Below are positions 1 to 7,167 of a DNA stretch of 49,197 nucleotides, piece by piece. Every line of letters begins with the position of its first letter. Within the stretch, counting starts at the first letter, position 1. The position numbers and the translations under genes are program-made. The stretch spans positions 1 through 49,197 of the forward strand of contig DSCJ01000086.1 of NCBI GenBank assembly GCA_011049175.1. The letters are read 5' to 3'. The DNA is from Bacteroidota bacterium (GTDB lineage Bacteria > Bacteroidota > Bacteroidia > Bacteroidales > VadinHA17). Below the pieces are notes generated by a model, which saw only the letters and a list, made by a program, of their open reading frames with translations, had not been told where the DNA came from and ran no database searches.

Positions 1-13
1 AAAAAAAACAGTT

Positions 14-757
14 ATGCTCAATACCATCTTCACACACCGTTCCATCAGAAAATACAAACCCGATGCGGTAGCTCCCGATCTGCTCGACAAAATACTGGAA
101 GCGGGCACCCGCGCCTCCACTACCGGCAATATGCAGGTGTACAGCATGATTGTCAGCACGGGCGAGGAAATAAGGAAACAATTGTGGGAGCAGCATTTCA
201 AGCAGAATATGGTGCTGGAGGCTCCGGTGCATATCACTTTCTGTGCCGACCTGAACCGTTTTGAAAAATGGTGCCGCCGGCGGGAAGCGGAACCCGGTTA
301 CCGCAATTTTCTTTGGTTTCTCAATGCCGCCACCGATGCCCTGCTTGCATCACAGAATGTTTGCCTGGCGGCTGAAGCCCATGGCCTTGGTATATGTTAC
401 CTGGGAACCGCCGTTTACAATGCCGACCGGCTCATAGAGATACTGAAACTCCCTGAGGGGGTTATTCCGGTTGCCGCTATTGTCATGGGGTATCCGGCCG
501 AGAATCCCGGGCTAACCGACCGCCTGCCTATGGAGGCCGTGGTACACAGGGAAAAATACGAAGATTATGACCCGCAGCGGATCGACCGGCTATACCGCGA
601 AAAAGAATCCCTCGATGCTACCAGAGAGCTGCTGGAAATGAACAATAAACCCAACCTTGCTCAGATCTTTACCGATCTGCGCTACACGAAAAAAGACAAT
701 GAATTTTTTTCCGGCAAGCTCATCGAACTGCTAAAGAAACAGGGATTCCTTCCCTGA
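14..757 (+). CDS. Nitroreductase family protein (FMN-dependent NAD(P)H oxidoreductase)
   Basis: 247 aa, close to the usual 200-250 aa of the family. The N-terminal HRSIRKY (residues 8-14) is the conserved flavin-phosphate contact segment, EAGTRASTTGNMQ follows as the helix/loop that caps FMN, and AAEAHGLGICYLG plus AIVMGYPAE are typical of the central and C-terminal parts of the fold. Family members use NAD(P)H and FMN to reduce nitroaromatics, quinones or flavins in the cytoplasm; the physiological substrate cannot be read from sequence. The C-terminal region after residue about 175 is longer than in minimal nitroreductases and resembles the NfsA/FRP-like group. The ATG lies 13 bases from the window edge, so its promoter is outside. 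It converges on the SDR gene, with only 10 bases between the two stops. Confidence 0.88.
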   Translation: MLNTIFTHRSIRKYKPDAVAPDLLDKILEAGTRASTTGNMQVYSMIVSTGEEIRKQLWEQHFKQNMVLEAPVHITFCADLNRFEKWCRRREAEPGYRNFLWFLNAATDALLASQNVCLAAEAHGLGICYLGTAVYNADRLIEILKLPEGVIPVAAIVMGYPAENPGLTDRLPMEAVVHREKYEDYDPQRIDRLYREKESLDATRELLEMNNKPNLAQIFTDLRYTKKDNEFFSGKLIELLKKQGFLP

Positions 758-767
758 ACGAAGGGTT

Positions 768-1538
768 TCATTCATGTCTTTGTACATAGTATGAATTTGC
801 CTGGGCTGTCGGGGTGATGACCAGGTCGTTAATGCACACATGAGGCGGGCGGGTAATGGCAAACAGGATGGTTTCGGCCACATCCCTTCCGTTCAGCGGA
901 GTCATGCCACGGTAAGGGTCCTTTGCTTTCCGGGCATCTCCTTTAAACCGGACCAGGGAAAATTCCGTTTCCACCAGTCCGGGCGCAATGTTGGTCACCC
1001 GGATGCCGTGGGAGAGCAGGTCGATGCGCATGGCTCTTGAAAGAGCATCCACCGCGTGCTTGGTGGCACAGTATACATTTCCGCGTTCATACACTTCTTT
1101 GCCTGCAATGGAACCCAGGTTGACCACATGTCCGTGCCCTCGTTCCACCATCCCTGGAAGCAGGCTGCGGGTCATGTACAGCAGGCCTTTGATATTGGTG
1201 TCGATCATCCGCTCCCAGTCGTTTATATCCCCTTCCTGCAGGTGATCAAGGCCGGCAGCCAGGCCGGCATTGTTGATCAGGATATCCACCTGAGCCCATT
1301 CCGCCGGGAGAGTGCCAACCGCCTTATCCACGGCTATCCTGTCCGAAACATCCAGAGGAACGATCCATGCCGGTGTCCCGGTTCGGCGGTGTATTTTTTC
1401 CGAAAGTTCTTCCAGTGGCTTCTTTCTCCGGGCAGAGAGGATGAGCCGGTATCCGTTCTCAGCCAGAAGGAGGGAGGTTTCCATTCCAATTCCGGCGGAG
1501 GCTCCGGTGATCCATACCGTTTTTTTTCCTTTGCTCAT
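768..1538 (-). CDS. Short-chain dehydrogenase/reductase (SDR), YdfG-like
   Basis: 256 aa classical SDR. WITGASAGIG (residues 9-18) is the TGxxxGxG dinucleotide-binding motif, LINNAG is the NNAG structural motif, and YCATK holds the catalytic Tyr-x3-Lys, preceded by the GSIAGK segment that supplies the catalytic Ser. NIAPGLVET matches the conserved PG motif after the active site. The overall pattern resembles the YdfG group (NADP-dependent 3-hydroxy acid / L-allo-threonine dehydrogenases), but the substrate is not determined. Cytoplasmic, no signal peptide. It stands alone on the minus strand, tail-to-tail with the nitroreductase and divergent from purL. Confidence 0.87.
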   Translation of the reverse strand: MSKGKKTVWITGASAGIGMETSLLLAENGYRLILSARRKKPLEELSEKIHRRTGTPAWIVPLDVSDRIAVDKAVGTLPAEWAQVDILINNAGLAAGLDHLQEGDINDWERMIDTNIKGLLYMTRSLLPGMVERGHGHVVNLGSIAGKEVYERGNVYCATKHAVDALSRAMRIDLLSHGIRVTNIAPGLVETEFSLVRFKGDARKAKDPYRGMTPLNGRDVAETILFAITRPPHVCINDLVITPTAQANSYYVQRHE

Positions 1539-1674
1539 GGTTGCTTTTTTTATTCCGAACGGGTAAAAATAGAGAAAAAAAGGGACTTCTCCGTAAGGCC
1601 TTTCCCCAGAGGTTTACCTGGGATATCCGGGGGAAATTTTCCGGCAGGTTTCTCCAATTCAGCATATTGTTGAT

Positions 1675-1682
1675 TATATTTG
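1675..1682 (+). promoter_or_regulatory. Putative -7 promoter box upstream of purL
   Basis: TATATTTG matches the Bacteroidota housekeeping sigma -7 consensus TAnnTTTG exactly. It would place the transcript start near 1688-1690, about 18 bases before the purL ATG at 1707. No good -33 TTG is seen at the usual 17-20 base distance, so the call rests on the -7 box and its position in a divergent intergenic region. Confidence 0.5.
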
Positions 1683-1706
1683 CTTCGGTATACTAAAGCC
1701 TTATAT

Positions 1707-3944
1707 ATGCCCGCACAAAAAGTGAATGAACAGACCGCCGGCGAACTGGGGATCAACCGGGAGGAATATCAGAGAATCAGAGAGATTCTGGGCCGTACAC
1801 CGAATTTTACCGAATTGAGTATCTATTCGGTCATGTGGTCGGAGCATGCTTCTTACAAGAATTCAATCAAATGGCTGAAAACACTGCCTCGCAAGGGAAA
1901 ATATCTTCTGGCAGAGGCGGGTGAGGAGAACGCGGGTCTGGTGGATATTGGAAATGATCTGGTCTGTGCCTTTAAAATAGAATCGCACAATCATCCCTGT
2001 GCCATTGAACCCTATCAGGGGGCTGCCACCGGTGTGGGAGGGATCAATCGCGATATATTTACCATGGGTGCCCGGCCCATTGCGCAGTTGAATTCCCTTC
2101 GGTTCGGGGAGATCCATCTCGACCGTACCCAGTGGTTGATGCGCGGTGTGGTGCAGGGTATCGGCGATTACGGGAATTCTTTTGGTGTGCCTGTGGTGGG
2201 TGGGGAAGTGTATTTCGACCCCTGTTACCGCACCAATATTCTGGTCAACGCCATGTCGGTGGGGATCCTCAAAAAGGGGGAAATGATCTCAGCCACTGCC
2301 CGGGGGAAGGGAAATCCAGTGTATATCGTGGGATCGCTCACCGGAAAGGACGGCATCCACGGGGCTACGTTCGCTTCGGCCGATATAACGGAAAATTCAG
2401 CTGAGGACCTGCCTTCCGTGCAGGTGGGTGATCCGTTCCAGGAGAAACTACTGCTCGAGGCTACCCTTGAACTGAACCGCACCGGAGCCGTGGTGGGGAT
2501 GCAGGATATGGGAGCCGCAGGGATCATCTGTTCTACCTCTGAAATGTCGGCCCGCGGAAAGTGCGGAATGCGGATCGATCTGGACCGGGTTCCTCTCAGG
2601 CAGGAAGATATGGAACCGTTTGAAGTCCTGCTGTCGGAATCACAGGAAAGGATGCTGGTGGTGGTGAAAAAGGGCAGGGAAAAGGAGGTGGAAGCCATTT
2701 TCGACAAATGGGACCTGAGTTGTGAGATCATTGGAGAAGTGATTCCCGAAGACAGGTTGATTTTTTCCTGGCATGGAAAGCCGGTGGCCGATGTCCCGGC
2801 TTCATCGCTGGTACTGGGCGGAGGGGCTCCCGTATATGAACGCGAAACCCGGGAACCTGCCTATATAAAAGAATACCGCAAGTTCAGCATCGACAACGTA
2901 CCTGAACCGGATAATTTGAATGAAGTGGCCTATGCCCTGGTCAGGAATCCCAACATTGCTTCCAAACAGTGGGTTTACCACCAGTACGATACCATGGTAC
3001 GGACCAATAATCTGTCTACCAATTTTCCATGTGATGCAGGACTGGTCAATATCAAGGGAACCCGTACGGCCCTGGCGCTCACGGTCGATTGCAACGCCAG
3101 GTATGTACATGCGGATCCCTACATCGGAGCCCAGATTGCTGTGGCCGAGGCGGCCAGGAATATTGTGTGTTCGGGGGGAGAACCCATGGCCATTACCAAT
3201 TGCCTGAATTTCGGGAATCCATACAATCCCGAGGTGTACTGGCAGTTCGTTCAGGCAGTGAAAGGGATGGGGAAAGCCTGTAAAAAGTTCGAAACCCCCG
3301 TTACGGGAGGGAATGTGAGTTTTTACAACCAGTCGGTTATCGACGGGAAGGAAGTGCCGGTTCATCCCACCCCCACCATCGGAATGCTTGGCCTGCTCAG
3401 GGAGAAGAACAATCAAATGACCATGGCTTTCAAAAGCAAGGGCCACATGATCTTTCTGCTGGGGAAATCGCAAAACGATATATCCAGCTCGGAATATCTG
3501 GTCTCCTGGCATAAGATGACCCAGTCACCCCCTCCACATTTCGACCTGGATTTCGAGCACCGGCTGCAACAGGTGGTCAAAAAACTCATTGCCTATAGCC
3601 TGGTGATGTCGGCACACGACATTTCGGAAGGCGGACTGTTTATCGCCCTGCTGGAGTGCGGCATGCCGCGCAGCCTGGGATTCGATATAACCACCGATGC
3701 GGAAATCAGAAAAGACGCTTTTCTTTTCGGGGAGGCTCAGAGCCGGGTGGTGGTTTCCGTGGCTCCCACCCGCGAGACCGAATTCATTGATTTTATGCTG
3801 AAGGAGGATTTTCCGTTCTCAGCCCTGGGTCATGTTACCAAAGGCGAAATACGGGTGGATGATATCTCCTTCGGATTTGTGTGCGATATGAAAAAATTCT
3901 ACGATACAACGCTTGAAAAATACCTGGAAGACCCTGTATCCTGA
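1707..3944 (+). CDS. purL: Phosphoribosylformylglycinamidine synthase subunit PurL
   Basis: 745 aa, the size of the small-type PurL, which works with separate PurQ (glutaminase) and PurS subunits that are not in this window. It converts FGAR plus ATP and ammonia to FGAM in de novo purine synthesis. ESHNHPCAIEPYQGAATGVG is the hallmark nucleotide/Mg-binding segment near residue 95; the two repeated AIRS-like halves are visible (GGNVSFYNQS in the second, DMGAAGI in the first). The start at 1707 (MPAQKVNEQ) is preferred over a TTG at 1680: it is an ATG, the family begins there, and the TTG lies on top of the -7 promoter box. Monocistronic in appearance, with porT 89 bases downstream. Confidence 0.95.
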   Translation: MPAQKVNEQTAGELGINREEYQRIREILGRTPNFTELSIYSVMWSEHASYKNSIKWLKTLPRKGKYLLAEAGEENAGLVDIGNDLVCAFKIESHNHPCAIEPYQGAATGVGGINRDIFTMGARPIAQLNSLRFGEIHLDRTQWLMRGVVQGIGDYGNSFGVPVVGGEVYFDPCYRTNILVNAMSVGILKKGEMISATARGKGNPVYIVGSLTGKDGIHGATFASADITENSAEDLPSVQVGDPFQEKLLLEATLELNRTGAVVGMQDMGAAGIICSTSEMSARGKCGMRIDLDRVPLRQEDMEPFEVLLSESQERMLVVVKKGREKEVEAIFDKWDLSCEIIGEVIPEDRLIFSWHGKPVADVPASSLVLGGGAPVYERETREPAYIKEYRKFSIDNVPEPDNLNEVAYALVRNPNIASKQWVYHQYDTMVRTNNLSTNFPCDAGLVNIKGTRTALALTVDCNARYVHADPYIGAQIAVAEAARNIVCSGGEPMAITNCLNFGNPYNPEVYWQFVQAVKGMGKACKKFETPVTGGNVSFYNQSVIDGKEVPVHPTPTIGMLGLLREKNNQMTMAFKSKGHMIFLLGKSQNDISSSEYLVSWHKMTQSPPPHFDLDFEHRLQQVVKKLIAYSLVMSAHDISEGGLFIALLECGMPRSLGFDITTDAEIRKDAFLFGEAQSRVVVSVAPTRETEFIDFMLKEDFPFSALGHVTKGEIRVDDISFGFVCDMKKFYDTTLEKYLEDPVS

Positions 3945-3946
3945 CA

Positions 3947-4032
3947 TTCCCGGTCGTTTCATTGCTTTTTTCCCTGAAAGGATAATAATACCGTATGAAA
4001 TCAGTTATGTGTTTACAAGGGTAGACCGGGAA
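3947..4032. repeat. 9-bp perfect inverted repeat spanning the purL-porT gap
   Basis: TTCCCGGTC at 3947-3955 and GACCGGGAA at 4024-4032 are exact reverse complements separated by 68 bases. The right arm ends one base before the TTG start codon of porT (4034), so pairing would bury the ribosome-binding region of porT. The left arm begins 3 bases after the purL stop. There is no following T-run, so it is not an obvious terminator. Confidence 0.5.
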
Positions 4033-4033
4033 A

Positions 4034-4747
4034 TTGAAAACGAAATTCCATATCATCTTCTGGACAGCACTGGTCTTCTTCCTGTGCGATACGGCCGCGC
4101 AACGATCCAGGGTGAAGAATGATCCGGCCTACGACAAGAAACCCCTCCACTTCGGGTTTACGGTGGGACTGAATACCATGGATTTCGGGGCGGTGATCTC
4201 CGAATCGGCCTACCTCGATACCGCCCTTTTTGCCGATGTAACCCGACTGAAACCCGGATTCAATATCAATATTGTTTCCAACCTGAGAATGAATGAGTAC
4301 TTTGATCTGCGCTTCCTGCCAGGGATTGGTTTCGGACAGCGAAACCTGGTGTACTATTCCGACAGGCAGAAGGTTGGAACTGTCCAGAAACTGGAATCAT
4401 CCTACCTGGAATTTCCCCTGGTGGTGAAATACAAATCTACCCGGATCAACAATTACAGGCCCTACCTGCTGGGAGGGCTGAATTACCGGATCGACCTGGC
4501 TGCCAGAAAAGAATATGATGATGCGGAGGATCTGTACCTGCGTTTGAAACGTTCTGACCTGCATTATGAGATTGGTTTCGGAATAGATTGTTATCTCCGG
4601 TATTTCAAGTTTTCCACCGAGCTGAAGCTGGCAACCGGTACCCGTGATATCCTGATGGATGATCCCAATGCAACACATCCTGAGTATGTCAATGCGATCG
4701 GCCGTCTTAGGTCGAATATCCTTATTCTGTCTTTTCATTTTGAATAA
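4034..4747 (+). CDS. porT: PorT-family outer membrane beta-barrel protein
   Basis: 237 aa, matching PorT of Porphyromonas gingivalis in length (about 240 aa). A signal peptide covers residues 1-22 (basic start KTKFH, hydrophobic IIFWTALVFFL, cleavage after TAAQ). The mature part contains LHFGFTVGLNTMDF and alternating beta-strand segments such as FNINIVSNLRMNEYFDLRFL and ends in ILSFHFE with a terminal aromatic-acidic pair common in small Bacteroidota barrels. PorT is needed for type IX secretion/gliding in this phylum. The TTG start is forced: an in-frame stop lies at 4022-4024 and no ATG occurs before the signal peptide. A more general PorT/outer membrane beta-barrel (PF13568) paralogue cannot be excluded without a search. 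Confidence 0.75.
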   Translation: MKTKFHIIFWTALVFFLCDTAAQRSRVKNDPAYDKKPLHFGFTVGLNTMDFGAVISESAYLDTALFADVTRLKPGFNINIVSNLRMNEYFDLRFLPGIGFGQRNLVYYSDRQKVGTVQKLESSYLEFPLVVKYKSTRINNYRPYLLGGLNYRIDLAARKEYDDAEDLYLRLKRSDLHYEIGFGIDCYLRYFKFSTELKLATGTRDILMDDPNATHPEYVNAIGRLRSNILILSFHFE

Positions 4748-4762
4748 CCGTTATTCTTTGCC

Positions 4763-6322
4763 ATGCCCCGTGAATTCGACCTTACCCTCCCGCCTGCCGG
4801 AGGGGATGAAAAGGAAGCCATACTCAGTGCGCTGCGCAGCCGGGGCGAACTTTCCCCGGAAAGCGATACCTTTGTTCAGATCCTGAAAAAATCGCTGGAT
4901 GCGCGCCGGGGGACCCTTCGCTGGCATTACCGGCTGAGGGTGTTCGCTGCCGGTGAAGAACGGCAGCAACCTTTTCGGCCCGGATATTACGATGTGCATC
5001 GAGCCGAACCGGTTTATATTGCAGGTACGGGTCCCGCGGGTTTATTCTGCGCCCTGCGGCTGCTGGAACTGGGCCGAAAACCGGTACTGCTGGAAAGAGG
5101 TAAGGAAGTGGGCCTGCGGAAACGCGATGTGGCAGCCATTTCAAGAGAACACCGGGTGGATCCCGATTCGAATTATTGTTTCGGAGAAGGGGGAGCCGGT
5201 ACTTTTTCCGACGGGAAATTGTATACCCGTTCAAAAAAACGGGGTGATACCGGCAAAATACTGCAAACCCTGGTCTGGCACGGAGCACCCCCGGAAATTC
5301 TCTATGAATCGCATCCGCATATTGGCACCGACCGGCTACCCGGGGTGATCAAAAAGATCAGGAACACTATTCTGGAACATGGAGGAGAATTTCATTACCA
5401 GACCCGGCTTACGGGTTTGATGAGTGTGGCCGGTCGGCTTACCGGTTTTATTACCGAACCGGGAGGCAAAATGAACACGCATTGCCTGGTGCTTGCCACC
5501 GGTCATTCGGCCAGGGATGTATACGAACTGCTGGCCCGTGAGGGGATCAGGCTGGAAATGAAGGGCTTTGCCATGGGGGTGCGGGTGGAACACCCCCAGG
5601 AACTGATCAACCGTATTCAGTATCATGGAATTAAGAATATTCCGGGGGCGCCTGCAGCAACCTACCGCCTGGCGACCCGGGCCGGGAAATTTGGCGTATA
5701 TAGCTTCTGCATGTGTCCCGGTGGTTTCATTGTTCCTTCGGCCACTTCTCCGGGGGAAGTGGTTGTAAACGGCATGTCGTCCTGGCGCCGGAATTCACCT
5801 TACGCCAATGCCGGAATAGTTACGGAAATAACGGAAGAGGACATTCCCGCTGTTTCCCGGCACGGGGTGCTGGCAGGAATGAAATTCCAGGAAAATATGG
5901 AAAAACAGGCGTGGCTGGAAGGGGGAAAAACCCAGCAGGCCCCGGCGCAGAAGCTGACCGATTTTCTGGAGAACAAACGGCCGGCATCCCTTCCGCCGTG
6001 TTCCTATTTTCCCGGGCTGCAGCCTTCTCCCTTGCATGAATGGCTGCCGCCTTTTATGGTGGAACGGCTGAAACAGGGATTCCGGCTTTTTGATGAAAAG
6101 ATGAGGGGATTTATTACCGGCGAAGCGTTACTGGTGGGAGTGGAATCACGTACCTCCAGCCCGCTCAGGGTGGTCAGAGATGCCAGGAACCACACTTCGG
6201 TGTCGTGTGAGGGATTGTTTCCCTGCGGAGAGGGCGCCGGTTATGCCGGTGGGATCGTTTCATCGGCCGTCGACGGGCAAAATACGGCCGATAAGGTTCA
6301 TGCCTGGCTCAGCCGTGGTTAA
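4763..6322 (+). CDS. FAD-dependent dehydrogenase, COG2509-type
   Basis: 519 aa. An N-terminal domain of about 85 residues precedes the Rossmann FAD motif YIAGTGPAGLFCALRL (near residue 90), followed by LLERGKEVG, the FAD ribose acid. NYCFGEGGAGTFSDGKLYTR is strongly typical of the uncharacterized FAD-dependent dehydrogenase family COG2509, and CGEGAGYAGGIVSSAVDG near the C-terminus is the second flavin-contact motif. The family has no firmly assigned substrate; members are cytoplasmic oxidoreductases related to glutathione-reductase-like flavoproteins. Starts 15 bases after porT, so the two may be co-transcribed. Its last 14 bases overlap the 3' end of the convergent RNA methyltransferase gene. 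Confidence 0.85.
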   Translation: MPREFDLTLPPAGGDEKEAILSALRSRGELSPESDTFVQILKKSLDARRGTLRWHYRLRVFAAGEERQQPFRPGYYDVHRAEPVYIAGTGPAGLFCALRLLELGRKPVLLERGKEVGLRKRDVAAISREHRVDPDSNYCFGEGGAGTFSDGKLYTRSKKRGDTGKILQTLVWHGAPPEILYESHPHIGTDRLPGVIKKIRNTILEHGGEFHYQTRLTGLMSVAGRLTGFITEPGGKMNTHCLVLATGHSARDVYELLAREGIRLEMKGFAMGVRVEHPQELINRIQYHGIKNIPGAPAATYRLATRAGKFGVYSFCMCPGGFIVPSATSPGEVVVNGMSSWRRNSPYANAGIVTEITEEDIPAVSRHGVLAGMKFQENMEKQAWLEGGKTQQAPAQKLTDFLENKRPASLPPCSYFPGLQPSPLHEWLPPFMVERLKQGFRLFDEKMRGFITGEALLVGVESRTSSPLRVVRDARNHTSVSCEGLFPCGEGAGYAGGIVSSAVDGQNTADKVHAWLSRG

Positions 6323-7091
6323 CCTTTCGCTGCCTTCTTCTGAACTCGGCACAAACCACGGCCGCGGATACGGCCACATTGAGCGAATCGAGCCCTGATC
6401 CCGGATGGGAAGGAATACTGATCTTCCGGTGAATGCGGGGAAGCAGTGCGGGGGAAATTCCCGCACCCTCATTTCCCATTACAATGATCCCTCGATAGTT
6501 AAGAGGGGTATCGTACAGACAATCGCCGTCGGGGAAGGTGCCGTAAACATGCGGAGGGCCGGGTGGAGGAAAACGTTCCAGAACTTCTTCCATGGGCAGG
6601 TAATGTACCCTTACCCGGAACAGGGATCCCATGGTGGCCTGTACCGCTTTGGGATTGTACGCATCTGCCGTGCCGGGCGTACAGAAAATATCGTATATGC
6701 CGAACCACTCGGCCAACCGGATGATGGTGCCCAAATTCCCGGGATCCTGAATGTTCTCAAGCGCCAGCGAAAGGGACTGTTCCACGGTTTCCCAGGCGGG
6801 CGAGTAATCAGGCTTTCGAAACACGGCCAGCACTTCCTGGGGGGTGCTCATCAAACTGACCGATTTCATTTCTTTTTCACCAAGCAAATCGGGGGTTACT
6901 TTTATATCACTCAGAAGGTGGCTGTGTTCCCTGATCCATTTTTCGGTACCTGCCAGGATACAGGCTTCAGCGCCTTCCTGCAGCAGTTCTTCCACTATTT
7001 TACGCCCTTCGGCCAGAAACAGGCTGTACCGGTCGCGATATTTTTTCTGTTGCAGAGAACGGATTAGTTTTTGTTTGTTTTTCGACAGCAT
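6309..7091 (-). CDS. SpoU/TrmH-family RNA 2'-O-methyltransferase
   Basis: 260 aa. Begins with the small substrate-binding domain (LSKNKQKLIRSL, then LAEGRKIVEELL) and continues into the SPOUT knot with the three SpoU motifs: QDPGNLGTIIRLAEWFGI (motif 1, near residue 115), IIVMGNEGAGIS (motif 2) and SLNVAVSAAVVCAEF (motif 3). These enzymes use S-adenosylmethionine to methylate ribose in tRNA or 23S rRNA; the target (RlmB-like, TrmH-like or other) is not resolved. The start is divergent from tamL, a pairing common in Bacteroidota, and the 3' end overlaps the FAD dehydrogenase gene by 14 bases. Confidence 0.88.
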   Translation of the reverse strand: MLSKNKQKLIRSLQQKKYRDRYSLFLAEGRKIVEELLQEGAEACILAGTEKWIREHSHLLSDIKVTPDLLGEKEMKSVSLMSTPQEVLAVFRKPDYSPAWETVEQSLSLALENIQDPGNLGTIIRLAEWFGIYDIFCTPGTADAYNPKAVQATMGSLFRVRVHYLPMEEVLERFPPPGPPHVYGTFPDGDCLYDTPLNYRGIIVMGNEGAGISPALLPRIHRKISIPSHPGSGLDSLNVAVSAAVVCAEFRRRQRKVNHG

Positions 7092-7158
7092 GGTCCTTAA
7101 TTTGTGGTGTCCGGTAACGGCAGGTTCGTGGAATGTATTTATCTCCCCTGATTTTATC

Positions 7159-7166
7159 TATATTTG
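7159..7166 (+). promoter_or_regulatory. Putative -7 promoter box upstream of tamL
   Basis: TATATTTG matches TAnnTTTG. Transcription would begin near 7172-7174, just inside the ORF that starts with the ATG at 7168, which would favour the downstream TTG at 7192 as the true start if this box is used. A -33 TTG at the expected distance is not evident. Confidence 0.4.
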
Positions 7167-7167
7167 C

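Noticed and set aside
6844-7167. 108-codon N-terminal extension of tamL
   Set aside because: It is antisense to the conserved start of the RNA methyltransferase, has no signal-peptide logic, and the lipoprotein signal begins only after 7168.
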